DNA of 64,000 bases, taken from contig NZ_CP059348.1 of assembly GCF_013702265.1 (NCBI RefSeq), positions 2,852,001 to 2,916,000 of the forward strand, in the 5' to 3' direction. Below are positions 52,696 to 63,592 of the stretch, in pieces. Numbering within the stretch: position 1 is the first letter of the stretch; the number at the start of each line of letters is the position of its first letter. The notes below the pieces were generated by a model. It was not told the DNA's origin, made no database searches, and worked only from the letters and a program-made list of their open reading frames with translations. The DNA comes from Providencia rettgeri. Its GTDB lineage: Bacteria > Pseudomonadota > Gammaproteobacteria > Enterobacterales > Enterobacteriaceae. The translations under genes and the position numbers were made by a program.

Positions 52696-54448
52696 TTTTA
52701 ACCTCTTTTTGACTGTTCACGATTTCACTTTTATCGTCTGTTTGCAATGCATCTGGCTCAACGTTCATGAGACGTAAAACCCCGCCCATGATAGAACCAA
52801 AGATAGGTGCAGATACTGCACCTCCGTAGTACTTACCGGCTTTTGGATCGTTGATTAACACAACGAGGGCATAGCGCGGGTTGCTTGCGGGAGCAACCCC
52901 TGCGGTATAAGCGATATATTCGTTGATATAGCGCCCTTCAGGCCCGACTTTTTTCGCGGTACCTGTTTTAATTGCAATACGATAGCCTTTAATTGCGGCA
53001 CGTGTTCCCCCGCCACCTGGCAGAGCAACACTTTCCATCATGTGCACAACGGTGCGCATTATTGGCTCAGGAAACACTCGCGTCCCCGGAACAGGCGGGT
53101 CCACTTTAGTAATCGATAACGGGCGATATACCCCGAAACTACCGATCGTTGCATAGGCACGCGCAAGTTGTAATGGAGTCACCATCTGCCCGTACCCGAA
53201 AGAAAAGGTGGCCCTTTCTAAATCAGACCACCGTGTTTTTTTACTTGGAAAGATGCCACTACTTTCCCCGACTAACCCCAGATTAGTCGGCTTGCCAAAC
53301 CCAAAGCGGCTATACACGTCCACCAGCTCTGTAGCAGGCATCGCTAACGCTAATTTTGAAACACCAACGTTACTCGACTTCTGTAAAATACCGGTAATTG
53401 ATAACTCTGCGTAACGCGCAACGTCTTTGATTTCATGACCATTAACACGGTACGGATAGGTATTTAATACGGTATTTTCTTTTATAATTTTATTTTGTAG
53501 CGCACTCATTACGACAAGTGGCTTCACGGTTGAACCCGGTTCAAAAATATCCGTGATAGCGCGGTTGCGCATGAAATCCATCGGCGTACCCGCGAGATTA
53601 TTTGGGTTATAGGATGGACTGTTTGCCATCGCTAAGATTTCCCCAGTATTCACATCCACAAGGATTGCCACACCGGACTCAGCTTTGTTCTCTTGAACAC
53701 CTTTCGTTAGCTCGCGATACACAATAGATTGAATACGCTCATCGATACTGAGCATCAAGTTATGGGCTGCTTGGCTATCGACGGAAGAGACGGTCTCAAT
53801 CACACGACCATTACGGTCTTTACGTACCGTACGTTCACCCGGAGAACCTTTTAACCAACGGTTAAAGCTTTTTTCCACCCCTTCAATACCTTCACCATCG
53901 ATATTTGTCACGCCTAGTAAGTGAGCAGTCACTGGACCTGATGGGTAATATCGGCGAGATTCTTTACGTAAATAGATCCCTGGAACTTTTAGTTTGCGGA
54001 CATATTCACCGATGGAGGGGTTAACTTGACGAGCGAGGTAAACAAAGCGCCCTTTCGGGTTAGCAGAAATTTTGGTGGTGATTTGTTCAAGAGGAATATC
54101 TAATGCATCGGCGAGCGCTTTCCAGTGTTCATCGTTACTTACGCCGCCTTTTTCAAAGACTTCTTTAGGATCAGCCCAGATAGCGTTAACCGGGACACTG
54201 ACTGCTAATTGGCGACCTTCACGGTCACTGATCATTCCTCGAGCCGTTGATACTTCTTGAACGCGAAGGGAGCGCATGTCTCCCTCTTTTACCAGTTTTT
54301 CCGGGGCAATAATTTGTAGGTACGCAACGCGAGTCAACAACCCTGCTAATGCCAACCCAATACATCCACACAACAAAACAAAACGCCAGCGAACAAAGCT
54401 GGTGACTTCTTCTGTTTTCTTGTTCTTAGCGGGTTTGGTTGCTTTCAT
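52682..54448 (-). CDS. ftsI: Septal peptidoglycan transpeptidase FtsI (PBP3)
   Basis: Class B penicillin-binding protein that cross-links septal peptidoglycan. The 588-aa product has one N-terminal membrane helix ([20 protein letters not shown]), a pedestal domain and the transpeptidase domain with S306-TVK, SSN (358-360) and KTGTAKK (494-500). A wild-type-looking SxN and KTG context; no insertion of the kind linked to aztreonam tolerance was seen. It follows ftsL by 12 bp. Confidence 0.98.
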   Translation of the reverse strand: MKATKPAKNKKTEEVTSFVRWRFVLLCGCIGLALAGLLTRVAYLQIIAPEKLVKEGDMRSLRVQEVSTARGMISDREGRQLAVSVPVNAIWADPKEVFEKGGVSNDEHWKALADALDIPLEQITTKISANPKGRFVYLARQVNPSIGEYVRKLKVPGIYLRKESRRYYPSGPVTAHLLGVTNIDGEGIEGVEKSFNRWLKGSPGERTVRKDRNGRVIETVSSVDSQAAHNLMLSIDERIQSIVYRELTKGVQENKAESGVAILVDVNTGEILAMANSPSYNPNNLAGTPMDFMRNRAITDIFEPGSTVKPLVVMSALQNKIIKENTVLNTYPYRVNGHEIKDVARYAELSITGILQKSSNVGVSKLALAMPATELVDVYSRFGFGKPTNLGLVGESSGIFPSKKTRWSDLERATFSFGYGQMVTPLQLARAYATIGSFGVYRPLSITKVDPPVPGTRVFPEPIMRTVVHMMESVALPGGGGTRAAIKGYRIAIKTGTAKKVGPEGRYINEYIAYTAGVAPASNPRYALVVLINDPKAGKYYGGAVSAPIFGSIMGGVLRLMNVEPDALQTDDKSEIVNSQKEVKSGRS

Positions 54449-54460
54449 TCTTAACCTTCG

Positions 54461-54781
54461 TTATTGCTTGGAAACAATAATATTTTCTTGGGATGGCTCA
54501 ACATGAACCATTTGCAATTTTTCAACAGATAAACGCTCAACACGGCTGTGACTGGCTAACGCATTCTCTTCAAGGATCAAGTTTCGCCATTCGATATCGA
54601 GAAAATCTTTCTCTTCGTACAGCTTATCTTTGGCGGCAGTCAGCAGTCGTGTTTCATGAGCGGTGGTCACCACAAACACAGCGCTAATCACTATTGCGGC
54701 TAGCAAAATCATCGGAATAATTCCGTAACGAAATAAATCGCGACCGATGACTCTGGCTAAACTGTGTCTTTCTGGTGTCAT
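54461..54781 (-). CDS. ftsL: Cell division protein FtsL
   Basis: Small bitopic division protein that forms a coiled coil with FtsB and activates FtsWI. The 106-aa product has one membrane helix ([20 protein letters not shown]) followed by a heptad-like periplasmic region ([20 protein letters not shown]). Its start overlaps the rsmH stop by one base (TAATG). Length is shorter than E. coli FtsL (121 aa) at the N-terminus, which is common. Confidence 0.95.
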   Translation of the reverse strand: MTPERHSLARVIGRDLFRYGIIPMILLAAIVISAVFVVTTAHETRLLTAAKDKLYEEKDFLDIEWRNLILEENALASHSRVERLSVEKLQMVHVEPSQENIIVSKQ

Positions 54782-55734
54782 TACTCTACCGCTCTCTCTG
54801 CAAAACGTAACACCGAGCTACGTGCTCGTGGGTTTTCGTCAATTTCACTCTCGGAAGGCTTCATTTTGCCTAGTGCACGTAATTTAGCGGCACCTAGCTC
54901 TTTGATTTGCGCTTCTGTCAGTGGAATCCCCGCAGGAACAGAAGGTCCGGTACTGTTTTGACGAATAAAGCGTTTTACTAATCTGTCTTCCAATGAATGG
55001 AAACTGATCACCGATAAACGCCCTTCAGGTGCTAAAACAGACATCGCACCATTTAATGCTTTCTCAATCTCTTCCAGCTCGCTATTGATATAAATACGAA
55101 TCGCTTGGAAGCTGCGGGTTGCTGGGTGCTTGTGTCGGTCTTTAATCGGACTGACTTTGGCAATCAGCTCCGCCAAGTGGCGTGTACGCGTTAACGGTTC
55201 TTCTTCGGGATTATGGTTACGCTCAACAATGGCTCTTGCGATGCGCTTTGCAAAACGCTCTTCACCAAATGTTTTGAGCACCCATGCGATATCGTCTGCT
55301 TCCGCGTTCATCAGCCATTGCTGCGCGGATTGACCACGCGTTGGATCCATACGCATATCCAGTGGCCCATCACGCATAAATGAGAACCCACGCTCTGGAT
55401 CATCTAACTGCGGCGAAGAGACGCCGAGATCCAGCAACACACCATCAATCTTGCCTACTAAGCCTTCTTCTTCCACATAATCTGCAATTGCTGAAAATGG
55501 GCCATGCTTAATCATAAAACGTGGGTCATCAATCCCTTGAGCGGCTTTAATCGCCTCTGGGTCACGGTCAATGGCAATCAAGCGACCTTGATCTCCTAGT
55601 TGGCTTAAAATCAAGCGAGAGTGCCCGCCACGACCAAATGTGCCATCAATATAGATACCATTTGGTTTAAGATTTAAGCCGTTCACTGCTTCATCGAGCA
55701 GTACTGTTACGTGTTTAAATTGCTGCTGTGTCAT
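54781..55734 (-). CDS. rsmH: 16S rRNA (cytosine-1402-N4)-methyltransferase RsmH
   Basis: SAM-dependent methylase of C1402 in 16S rRNA. The 317-aa product has [23 protein letters not shown]-binding [33 protein letters not shown] and [14 protein letters not shown]. Also called MraW. It starts 2 bp after mraZ ends. Normal length. Confidence 0.97.
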   Translation of the reverse strand: MTQQQFKHVTVLLDEAVNGLNLKPNGIYIDGTFGRGGHSRLILSQLGDQGRLIAIDRDPEAIKAAQGIDDPRFMIKHGPFSAIADYVEEEGLVGKIDGVLLDLGVSSPQLDDPERGFSFMRDGPLDMRMDPTRGQSAQQWLMNAEADDIAWVLKTFGEERFAKRIARAIVERNHNPEEEPLTRTRHLAELIAKVSPIKDRHKHPATRSFQAIRIYINSELEEIEKALNGAMSVLAPEGRLSVISFHSLEDRLVKRFIRQNSTGPSVPAGIPLTEAQIKELGAAKLRALGKMKPSESEIDENPRARSSVLRFAERAVE

Positions 55735-55736
55735 TG

Positions 55737-56195
55737 TTATAGTGACAAATCCTGTAGACGGGCGGACAGCGGTTCGTCGGCTAGACGCTCAGCAGCGATG
55801 TCAGTTTCCACCTGCTGGTACCACATCTGTTCATCCCAAATTTCAAATTTATTTATTTGGCCCACCAACATGACCTCTTTTGTTAGCCCTGCGTGTTGAC
55901 GCAGCGTGCTAGCTAGCAAAAGACGTCCTGCATTGTCTATCTGACATTCACTGGCATGACCAAGTAAAAGGCGCTGTACTCGACGTTCTGCGGGATTCAT
56001 GGTGGATAACTTAGACAGTTTTTCCTCAATGATTTCCCATTCGGGTAAGGTATAAAGCAACAGGCATGGCTGGTGAAGGTCAATGGTACACACCATTTGC
56101 CCTTTCGATTCCTCGCTCAGCATTCCTCGATAACGAGTAGGCACGGTTAGTCGCCCTTTGCTGTCGAGATTAACCAGTGTAGCCCCACGAAACAT
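55737..56195 (-). CDS. mraZ: Transcriptional regulator MraZ
   Basis: AbrB/SpoVT-fold DNA-binding protein that represses its own dcw operon promoter in E. coli. The 152-aa product has two similar halves, each with a DNA-binding R/K-G-R segment ([12 protein letters not shown] near residues 13-24 and [15 protein letters not shown] near 89-103). First gene of the dcw cluster. Its recognition repeats lie 20-55 bp upstream. Confidence 0.97.
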   Translation of the reverse strand: MFRGATLVNLDSKGRLTVPTRYRGMLSEESKGQMVCTIDLHQPCLLLYTLPEWEIIEEKLSKLSTMNPAERRVQRLLLGHASECQIDNAGRLLLASTLRQHAGLTKEVMLVGQINKFEIWDEQMWYQQVETDIAAERLADEPLSARLQDLSL

Positions 56196-56215
56196 ACCTG
56201 ATTTTTCCCCTTTAT

Positions 56216-56250
56216 TTCCAACTGCCCCACTTTACCCCACAATTCTCCAC
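56216..56250 (-). promoter_or_regulatory. MraZ-binding direct repeats upstream of mraZ
   Basis: On the minus strand, GTGGAGAATT, GTGGGGTAAA, GTGGGGCAGT and TGGAA follow one another at exact 10-base spacing. MraZ of E. coli binds three TGGGN repeats with 5-base spacers at the same place, so this is almost certainly the dcw autoregulatory operator. Confidence 0.88.
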
Positions 56251-56811
56251 TTATAAAGTTTACGAATGGTATGAAAACGTTGTCAAGCCAGCCGCACGTA
56301 GCTTTAGCTTTATTTACAGAACGTTTTAGAAAAGAAAAAGTTGGAAAAAATCTTACTTGGAAAGAAAAAGAGAAATAACGAGTTGATATAATTCACTTAT
56401 TTATAAAACGCAGGTAAAACATATTTAAATCTATTTCATTGCTGCAAAATCATACAAATTTGAGTAAATGATATATACGTCTCATTTTTAATCAGTTTAT
56501 TTCGTGTCTATTCTTTACCTTTTGATCATCATTTATTGATGATTATTTAAACAAAACTACCAAATAATACGTATTATTATATAAAATCATTATATTTCAA
56601 TACATTAAACAACTGTTTTAATTCACAGTGTTATTTTACTGACAATAATTTGCTCATTGTATTTATCGGTTTTTTTATGGGTTAAAAAAATTTAATTCGT
56701 CAAAAAACCAATCGATGCAAAATAATCAAAAAAAGTATTAGGAAAATTCCTAAAGTGAAATATTTACAGGATAACGCAATAAAAAAATCGCAATCACCCA
56801 TAAATTTCACC
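56251..56811. other. AT-rich intergenic region between cra and mraZ
   Basis: About 560 bp of strongly A/T-rich sequence with many A and T runs. It must include the mra promoter core on the minus strand. No gene or RNA recognised on either strand; the composition would suit H-NS-type binding (inference). Confidence 0.45.
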
Positions 56812-56838
56812 AAAAAAAAGCCCCTAATAGATAGGGGC
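56812..56838 (-). terminator. Intrinsic terminator after cra
   Basis: GCCCCTA (56820-56826) and TAGGGGC (56832-56838) form a GC-rich stem; the minus strand continues with an eight-T run. Located 78 bases past the cra stop. Confidence 0.9.
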
Positions 56839-56915
56839 GGATATATTACTAAGAATCTTGGTTAACATCACTAACTATTAAACCGGTTTTTTCACCAGTG
56901 GATAAGGTTTATCCA

Positions 56916-57926
56916 CTACTGTTTGCGACCTAAACTACCACGGCGACATAAGTCCCTGCGAATTCGACGAATTCCAGTTTCTGGCTTCTGTTTCTCGTCT
57001 AGGCTGGCTAATACCAATTCTAAAATACGCTCTGCAATATCACGGTGGCGCTGAGCGAGAGAGAGCACAGGACAACCGAGGAAATCCAGTAATTCGTTAT
57101 CACCAAAGGTGCTGATAACCATGTTTTCAGGTAAGCGGCCATTGCGTTTCAATGCCACATCCAACACGCCTTGCAGCAAAGAAAATGACGTTGTGAATAA
57201 TGCATCCGGCATCGCGTTACCGCTATCTAGCCATTGGGAGAAAACGTCGGCCGCGGCATCACGCTCATAACTATTGGCGTATAAATAATTGACTTCGCGA
57301 GTGTCCCCCTCCCATGCTTTGCGGAAACCTTGCTCACGTAGATAGCTAACAGAAAGTTCAGGTAATGCCCCGAGATATAAGACCGATTCAGCTGAGAATT
57401 TACGTAATTCTTTAGAGATCATCAGAGCATCTTCTTGGTCGTCACCGACCACGCTAATGAAATGCTCTTTTTCTAATGCTCTATCCAGCGCGATGATAGG
57501 CAGTGAACGGTTCGCCCAGCGCTGATAAAACGGATGTTCAGGAGGTAATGCGGTAGACACAATAATCGCGTCAACTTGGCGCTGCAGTAAATGTTCCACG
57601 CAACGAATTTCGTTGTCAGGTTGGTCTTCTGAACACGCAATTAAAAGCTGATATCCGCGCTGACGAGCTTGTCTCTCAAGATAATTGGCGATACGGGTAT
57701 AGCTAGTATTTTCAAGATCAGGGATCACCAACCCGATTGAGCGAGTGCGACCAGCGCGTAACCCTGCAGCGACTGCGTTTGGATGGTAATTGTGCTCTCT
57801 GACGACTGCCATCACTTTTTCTACAGTTTTATCGCTGACTCGATACTGCTTGGCCTTGCCGTTGATCACATAACTAGCCGTTGTGCGGGAAACACCCGCT
57901 AGACGGGCTATCTCATCCAGTTTCAC
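56916..57926 (-). CDS. cra: Catabolite repressor/activator Cra (FruR)
   Basis: LacI-family regulator released from DNA by fructose phosphates; balances glycolysis and gluconeogenesis. The 336-aa product starts with GTG: (M)[19 protein letters not shown], a LacI HTH and hinge, followed by the sugar-binding domain ([20 protein letters not shown]). GTG 57926 is chosen because AGAGG lies 5 bases upstream and it matches E. coli; the frame is open to 57965. The first 75 residues are nearly identical to E. coli Cra. Only 84 bp separate it from ilvH, so a fruL leader peptide is unlikely. Confidence 0.96.
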   Translation of the reverse strand: MKLDEIARLAGVSRTTASYVINGKAKQYRVSDKTVEKVMAVVREHNYHPNAVAAGLRAGRTRSIGLVIPDLENTSYTRIANYLERQARQRGYQLLIACSEDQPDNEIRCVEHLLQRQVDAIIVSTALPPEHPFYQRWANRSLPIIALDRALEKEHFISVVGDDQEDALMISKELRKFSAESVLYLGALPELSVSYLREQGFRKAWEGDTREVNYLYANSYERDAAADVFSQWLDSGNAMPDALFTTSFSLLQGVLDVALKRNGRLPENMVISTFGDNELLDFLGCPVLSLAQRHRDIAERILELVLASLDEKQKPETGIRRIRRDLCRRGSLGRKQ

Positions 57927-58010
57927 GTTAACCTCTTTGCAATTTGGGAAACAGCCCCGAGTCATTCGAGGCCTTAATCCGCTCTATTCTACCTGCGGCG
58001 GATAAATTTT

Positions 58011-58502
58011 TCATCGCATAATTTTATCGCCACGAGAAACACCAACAATCCCTGAGCGTGCAACTTCAACAATTTCAGCAACACCACGCACAGCTTCAAG
58101 GAATGCATCCAGTTTATCGCTTGTTCCTGCGAGCTGAACGGTGTACAGCGTTGGTGTCACATCCACGATTTGCCCACGGAAAATATCGGCACTTCGCTTA
58201 ATTTCATCGCGCCCATAACCGGAAGCTTGTAGTTTCACTAACATGATTTCACGCTCGACATGAGCTGATGCGGTCAGTTCACTCACACGCAACACATCCA
58301 CCAGTTTATGCAACTGTTTTTCAATCTGCTCGAGCACCTTGGCATCCCCCTTTGTCTGGATGGTCATCCGTGACAATGTCGGATCGTCGGTCGGTGCTAC
58401 GGTCAAGCTTTCGATGTTATAACCGCGCTGTGAAAACAACCCAATCACGCGAGATAATGCCCCTGATTCATTCTCTAGTAACACTGATAAGATACGACGC
58501 AT
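58011..58502 (-). CDS. ilvH: Acetolactate synthase III small subunit
   Basis: Regulatory subunit giving valine feedback inhibition to acetohydroxyacid synthase III. The 163-aa product starts [20 protein letters not shown] with an ACT domain (about 1-80) and the C-terminal small-subunit domain. ATG 58502 lies 2 bases after the ilvI stop, with GGAGAGG inside the end of ilvI as ribosome site, implying coupled translation. Normal length. Confidence 0.97.
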   Translation of the reverse strand: MRRILSVLLENESGALSRVIGLFSQRGYNIESLTVAPTDDPTLSRMTIQTKGDAKVLEQIEKQLHKLVDVLRVSELTASAHVEREIMLVKLQASGYGRDEIKRSADIFRGQIVDVTPTLYTVQLAGTSDKLDAFLEAVRGVAEIVEVARSGIVGVSRGDKIMR

Positions 58503-58504
58503 GA

Positions 58505-60232
58505 TCAAGTCCTCTCCGTTTTACTTAACCACATTTCATCCATTGCTCCACCACGGATCTGCATTGGGTAAACATGCTCAGTTTCATCAATATTAATATC
58601 TACAAAGACCAGACGCTGGTTTTCATTCACTTCGACTAGCGCTTGTTTCAGCTTATCTTCAAGTTCATCTGGGGAGGCAATTGAAATCCCCACATGCCCA
58701 TAAGCCTCGGCTAATTTTGTGAAATTTGGCAATGACTGCATATAGGACTGTGAGTGACGACCTTGATAAATCATGTCCTGCCACTGTTTTACCATGCCCA
58801 AGAAACCATTATTCAGATTCAGGATCAGTACCGGTAATCCATATTGCAGCGCAGTTGAAAGCTCTTGAATGTTCATCTGAATACTGCCGTCGCCAGTCAC
58901 GCATACAACCGTGGATTTAGGGTGCGCTAATTTAACCCCTAAAGCAGCTGGCAAACCAAAGCCCATGGTGCCTAAGCCCCCTGAGTTGATCCAGTGCCGT
59001 GGTTTATCAAACGGATAATAAAGTGCAGCAAACATTTGGTGCTGCCCCACATCAGAGGTCACATAAGCTTCACCGTTGGTTAAGCGGTAAATAGCCTCAA
59101 TGGCTTGTTGCGGCTTCACTTTACTTGGGTTTAATGCATATTTTAGGCACTGTTTTTCGCGCCAAATACCGATCTCCTTCCACCACGTTTGCAGTGCAGC
59201 GGTATCTTGCTCGGCAGCCGCATGATCCAGTTGAGCAATCATCTGTTCTAACGTGAGTTTTGCATCGCCAACAATGGGAATATCCGCTTTGACTGTTTTC
59301 GAAATTGAGGTTGGGTCCACATCAATTTGGATCACAGTTGCATTCGGGCAATATTTTTCTAAGTTATTGGTTGTACGGTCGTCAAAGCGAACACCTACCG
59401 CAAAAATCACATCAGAATGATGCATCACTTTGTTAGCTTCGTAGGTGCCATGCATTCCGAGCATACCCACAGATTGTTGGTGAGTTTCGGGAAATGCGCC
59501 TAGCCCCATCAACGTTGATACCACTGGCAACTGAAGCTTTTCAGCTAGTGTCATTAGCTCCGCGGAGCAATTGGCATTGATCGCACCGCCACCGATATAC
59601 ATCACTGGCTTCTTCGCCGCGACTAATTTGGTCAACGCTTTCTTAATTTGGCCTTTGTGCCCTTGTAAGGTCGGATTATATGAGCGCAATGAGACGGATT
59701 CAGGGTAGCGATAAGGGAATTTAGCGGCCGGATTCACCGTATCTTTTGGAAAGTCGATCACCACAGGCCCTGGGCGTCCACTCGCCGCAATATAGAACGC
59801 TTTTTTGATGGTTTCAGGGATCTCTTTCGCGTGTTTGATGAGAAAACTATGCTTCACGATTGGGCGCGAAATACCCACCATATCGCACTCTTGGAACGCA
59901 TCGTTCCCAATTAATGAACTGGCGACCTGCCCCGATAAAACCACCATGGGTACAGAGTCCATATACGCAGTCGCAATACCGGTTATCGCATTGGTTGCGC
60001 CGGGTCCTGACGTTACTAACACTACGCCCACATCCCCTGTTGAGCGCGCATAGCCATCGGCCATATGCACCGCAGCTTGCTCGTGACGAACTAAAATATG
60101 CTCTACACCACCCACGGTATGCAGTGCATCATAAATATCAAGAACTGCGCCTCCCGGATAGCCAAATACGTGTTTCACTCCTTGGTCAATCAATGACTTG
60201 ACGACCATTTCTGCTCCCGACAACATCTCCAT
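58505..60232 (-). CDS. ilvI: Acetolactate synthase III large subunit
   Basis: ThDP- and FAD-dependent synthase of acetolactate and acetohydroxybutyrate for valine, isoleucine and leucine. The 575-aa product starts [20 protein letters not shown], has the catalytic Glu in [18 protein letters not shown] and the ThDP motif [21 protein letters not shown] conserved region read as [13 protein letters not shown] in E. coli is [13 protein letters not shown] here; the effect is unknown. Start ATG 60232. Regulation by Lrp is expected from E. coli; the gap upstream is 333 bp. Confidence 0.96.
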   Translation of the reverse strand: MEMLSGAEMVVKSLIDQGVKHVFGYPGGAVLDIYDALHTVGGVEHILVRHEQAAVHMADGYARSTGDVGVVLVTSGPGATNAITGIATAYMDSVPMVVLSGQVASSLIGNDAFQECDMVGISRPIVKHSFLIKHAKEIPETIKKAFYIAASGRPGPVVIDFPKDTVNPAAKFPYRYPESVSLRSYNPTLQGHKGQIKKALTKLVAAKKPVMYIGGGAINANCSAELMTLAEKLQLPVVSTLMGLGAFPETHQQSVGMLGMHGTYEANKVMHHSDVIFAVGVRFDDRTTNNLEKYCPNATVIQIDVDPTSISKTVKADIPIVGDAKLTLEQMIAQLDHAAAEQDTAALQTWWKEIGIWREKQCLKYALNPSKVKPQQAIEAIYRLTNGEAYVTSDVGQHQMFAALYYPFDKPRHWINSGGLGTMGFGLPAALGVKLAHPKSTVVCVTGDGSIQMNIQELSTALQYGLPVLILNLNNGFLGMVKQWQDMIYQGRHSQSYMQSLPNFTKLAEAYGHVGISIASPDELEDKLKQALVEVNENQRLVFVDINIDETEHVYPMQIRGGAMDEMWLSKTERT

Positions 60233-60509
60233 GAGTTTGCCCTCAGACTATTTGCAAGTTAACAGAGAGCCGAACGGCCCTCTTTAATTTTTATTAATTA
60301 AGTTAGTCATAAATTCAGCTCTTAACATATCCCTACCATTTGTGGGACGCAAATTTGATTTCGCAGAGAAATTAAGGAAGATTTCATTTTGTCTTGAACA
60401 TGAAAATTCGGCAGATTCATTGACTAGTTTTCAATCAAAATAGAGCGAAAATAACTAAAAGGTAAGCAAAAATAGTGGCAACGCGATTTTACATAAATAG
60501 CAGGTAAAA
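60233..60509. other. Intergenic region upstream of ilvI
   Basis: AT-rich non-coding sequence that must carry the ilvIH promoter, and the likely place for Lrp sites by analogy with E. coli. No individual site could be placed reliably. No gene seen. Confidence 0.4.
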
Positions 60510-60510
60510 C

Positions 60511-60543
60511 AAAGCCCTTCAGGGATAACCACTGAAGGGCTTT
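60511..60543 (-). terminator. Intrinsic terminator after the acyl-CoA ligase gene
   Basis: AAAGCCCTTCAG (60511-60522) pairs perfectly with CTGAAGGGCTTT (60532-60543); the minus strand continues GTTTTACC. Located 23 bases past the stop. Confidence 0.88.
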
Positions 60544-60565
60544 GAAAATATGATTAAATATCGAA

Positions 60566-62377
60566 TTACTCTTGATACATAGATTCAATTTCTAATCGGT
60601 AGCGCTCTGAAATAATTTTACGGCGTAATTTCAGCGTAGGCGTTAATTCACCTTTCTCCATTGAGAAATTGCTTGGTAACAGTGTAAAACGCTTCACTTG
60701 ATGGAAGTTTTCCAGATTCTTTTGTAGCTCTTTGAGACGACCTTCAAACAGCGCGACAATTTTAGAGTCTTTTAACAGCTCCAAACGATCACGGTATTTT
60801 AAGTTAATTGAATTTGCATACTCTTCAAGGCTGTCATAGCAAGGCACAATCAGCGCAGAGACAAATTTACGAGCATCAGCAATAACAGCAATATGCTCAA
60901 TAAAACGGTCTTGACCTAAAACACCTTCGATAACCTGTGGCGCAATATATTTCCCGTTAGACGTTTTCATTAAATCTTTCAGCCTATCCGTAATATATAA
61001 GTTACCTTGCTCATCGATTTTTCCGGCATCCCCTGTACGCAACCAACCATCAGCCGTGAATGTATCTATCGTTTCTTGCGGGCGATTATAGTAGCCTTTC
61101 ATGACGACGGGGCCTTTGACTTGGATTTCGTCGTTTACGCCAATGCGTACAGAAATGGCAGAAAGCGGTGTACCAATTGAACCTAATGGGTATTTGTTAG
61201 CTTCCCAGCACGAGACTGTCGCGCAAGTTTCGCTCATCCCATAGCCATATTTGATATCCACACCTGCAGACAAGAAAAACGCAATCACATCATCATCGAG
61301 ACGCGCGCCCGCCGCTGGCATAAAACGAATGTGACCACCGAGCCCTTGGCGAATCTTGCTTAGAACCAGTTTATCTGCCAATGCATATAAGCGATTGTTG
61401 ATAAATGAAAGTGATTTACCTTTCGCCATCGCTTTCACTTTTTGTTTCCCTATCGCAATCGCCCATTTGAAAATCGCACGACGCATGAAAGGCGCTTGGG
61501 ATACTTTACTTTGTACTGCGCTATAAACTTTCTCATAGAAACGTGGTACGGCACACATCACCGTTGGCTTAACATCAGCAAGCGCTTCTTTTACTAAATT
61601 AGTATTGGTTAAATAGACATTACGCGCGCCGCTGTGCATGACATAAAAACTCCATGCGCGTTCAAAAACGTGGGAAAGTGGTAGAAAACATAATGAAACA
61701 TCGTCTTCGGACAGTTCTAAACGGTTGTCATGAAGATAAAGCTGAGCTGCCATATTGTAGTAATCCAGCATTACCCCTTTCGGTTCACCCGTGGTGCCCG
61801 AGGTATAAATAATGGTGAATAAATCACTTAAATTTTGAGCAGCAATTCGCGTATCTAACTCAGCTTGATATTGAGGCTGAGCGAGGGACATAAATGTCGA
61901 TAAGTGCATGCTGTTAGCCACTTGGCCATCTAATTCAACATTATCATCTAATGCAATGATAGCGGTGAGTTGCGGGCAATGGGCAAGTAATTGGCAAGCA
62001 ACTTGGTATTGTTCTTGAGCACCCACAAAGAGGATCTTAATGTTGGCGTCATTAATGATATAGGCGGCTTGGTCGATACTGCTGGTAGCATAGAGAGGCA
62101 CCGTCACGGCTTTAATTTGTAATACAGCCAGATCAACCAAAGACCAATTCATACTGTTTTGAGCAAAAAGCCCAATATTCTCTTGCGGTGCAACATTCAT
62201 CGCTAAGAGCTGATGTGCAATCGCGGTGGTTTTGGTACCCACTTCTGCCCAAGTCAGTTCTGATTGATGTCCGTTGTCCCATTGACTGAAAGCTATCCGA
62301 TCCGCTGACTCGCTCGCGTCCATTCTGGAACGTATGCGGTTAACAATATGATATGGATATAGATTTTCAGTAATCAA
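60566..62377 (-). CDS. AMP-forming long-chain acyl-CoA ligase (FAA1-like)
   Basis: Member of the ANL adenylating family. It has the P-loop TIIYTSGTTGEPKGVMLDYY, the YGMSETCATVSCWE motif, the GWLRTGDAGKIDEQGNLYIT hinge and KTSNGKYIAPQVIEG near the catalytic Lys. It resembles the Haemophilus HI0002 type more than E. coli FadD (as recalled). No signal peptide or membrane anchor is obvious. Start: TTG 62377 has AGGGAA at 6-base spacing and gives 603 aa; the in-frame ATG 62398 (610 aa) lacks a ribosome site. It lies between ilvIH and leuO, which are adjacent in E. coli. Likely fatty-acid activation; exact substrate unknown. Confidence 0.88.
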   Translation of the reverse strand: MITENLYPYHIVNRIRSRMDASESADRIAFSQWDNGHQSELTWAEVGTKTTAIAHQLLAMNVAPQENIGLFAQNSMNWSLVDLAVLQIKAVTVPLYATSSIDQAAYIINDANIKILFVGAQEQYQVACQLLAHCPQLTAIIALDDNVELDGQVANSMHLSTFMSLAQPQYQAELDTRIAAQNLSDLFTIIYTSGTTGEPKGVMLDYYNMAAQLYLHDNRLELSEDDVSLCFLPLSHVFERAWSFYVMHSGARNVYLTNTNLVKEALADVKPTVMCAVPRFYEKVYSAVQSKVSQAPFMRRAIFKWAIAIGKQKVKAMAKGKSLSFINNRLYALADKLVLSKIRQGLGGHIRFMPAAGARLDDDVIAFFLSAGVDIKYGYGMSETCATVSCWEANKYPLGSIGTPLSAISVRIGVNDEIQVKGPVVMKGYYNRPQETIDTFTADGWLRTGDAGKIDEQGNLYITDRLKDLMKTSNGKYIAPQVIEGVLGQDRFIEHIAVIADARKFVSALIVPCYDSLEEYANSINLKYRDRLELLKDSKIVALFEGRLKELQKNLENFHQVKRFTLLPSNFSMEKGELTPTLKLRRKIISERYRLEIESMYQE

Positions 62378-62556
62378 AGTGTATTCCCTATAGGTCATTA
62401 GAATTTTAAGTCATTCGGCAAACTCACAAATAACCTAATCTTAATACTTTTTATTATTTCAGCTTACATCTGTTAGCTGAATATTTTGAGTGTATAGCGG
62501 AAAGATAAACGAGGAAAGGAATAAAGTGTAAATTTTTTGCAAATGCTACGGACACA

Positions 62557-62590
62557 ACAAAACTCGCCACTATTTTCATCATGGCGAGTT
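62557..62590 (-). terminator. Intrinsic terminator after leuO
   Basis: AACTCGCCA (62561-62569) pairs with TGGCGAGTT (62582-62590); the minus strand continues TTGTTGTG. Located 55 bases past the leuO stop. Confidence 0.8.
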
Positions 62591-62644
62591 AGTATTTAGA
62601 GGAATATGCTAGTGTTATCTTGGAATGAATTGAATCAATCTAGC

Positions 62645-63592
62645 TTACAACTGTTCTATCATTTGGCAAAACTGCGTTTTCATCCATTGATGGCCTTTAT
62701 CTCGCGCCGTCGATTCATGCCACGTTAAATAACATGGGCGGGAATTATCTTCCCAAGGCAATGATAAAGTACGTAGTTGCAGTTGACTTGCATGGTGTTC
62801 CACTAACCATTTAGGTGCAATCGCCACTAAATCTGTTTGTGCCACAATGTTCAATACACTGTTTAAGTCAGTTCCTTGATAACTAACAGTGTGTGAAAGT
62901 TCCGTATTATGGTAATACAGTTTGCTAAATGACCCGATATTATCCATTGCCATAATAGCGTGTCTTTCATTCACTAACATTTCTTGATTAATGGTACTTT
63001 CGATTCTTGGATGGTGATTCGCTACGACTAAAACTAATTCATCATTAAATAAAATCTGATGTTGATATTCGGGTTTTTCGAATTGATTATAGCCCAAGAA
63101 GAAATCTATCTCTTGATACTTTAATTGATGCGCTATGTTATTCCCTAAAAAAGAATGAATGAAAACTTGAATATTTGGCGATGCAATTTTAAATTTATCA
63201 ACAATTATTACCGCTAAGCGAATATCCAATGGAGAGCAAATAGATAAGTTAAATGCTCTTTCGCTTTGCTTAGGATCAAATCCTGCGCCTGGTAATTCAT
63301 TATGCACCAATTGAAGCGCTTGTCTTACTGGCCCAAATAATTGTTTAGCACGCGAAGTTGGTTGAATACCACGCCCATAACGAACAAATAATTCGTCATT
63401 GAACATAGATTTTAAACGGGATACGGCGTTACTTACTGCAGGCTGAGACATACCGAGAACTTGTGCTGCACGAGTGACATTTTGCATTTGCATCACAACA
63501 TCAAAAACAGTTAATAAGTTCAAATCAACATTACGCAGATGAATATCGCTACTTTCTTTTTTTGCTGTTGAGATCGTATCAAAATCAGTCAT
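62645..63592 (-). CDS. leuO: LysR-type regulator LeuO
   Basis: Pleiotropic LysR regulator that counteracts H-NS silencing. The 315-aa product has the N-terminal HTH (VTRAAQVLGMSQPAVSNAVS then RLKSMFNDELFVRYGRGIQP), nearly identical to E. coli LeuO, followed by a diverged effector domain and a conserved end (CYLTWHESTARDKGHQWM). ATG 63592 is chosen because GGAG lies 6 bases upstream; a GTG four codons earlier is less likely. In E. coli it sits between ilvI and leuA; here an acyl-CoA ligase gene intervenes on the ilvI side. Start of leuABCD beyond the right edge is expected but not seen. Confidence 0.94.
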   Translation of the reverse strand: MTDFDTISTAKKESSDIHLRNVDLNLLTVFDVVMQMQNVTRAAQVLGMSQPAVSNAVSRLKSMFNDELFVRYGRGIQPTSRAKQLFGPVRQALQLVHNELPGAGFDPKQSERAFNLSICSPLDIRLAVIIVDKFKIASPNIQVFIHSFLGNNIAHQLKYQEIDFFLGYNQFEKPEYQHQILFNDELVLVVANHHPRIESTINQEMLVNERHAIMAMDNIGSFSKLYYHNTELSHTVSYQGTDLNSVLNIVAQTDLVAIAPKWLVEHHASQLQLRTLSLPWEDNSRPCYLTWHESTARDKGHQWMKTQFCQMIEQL

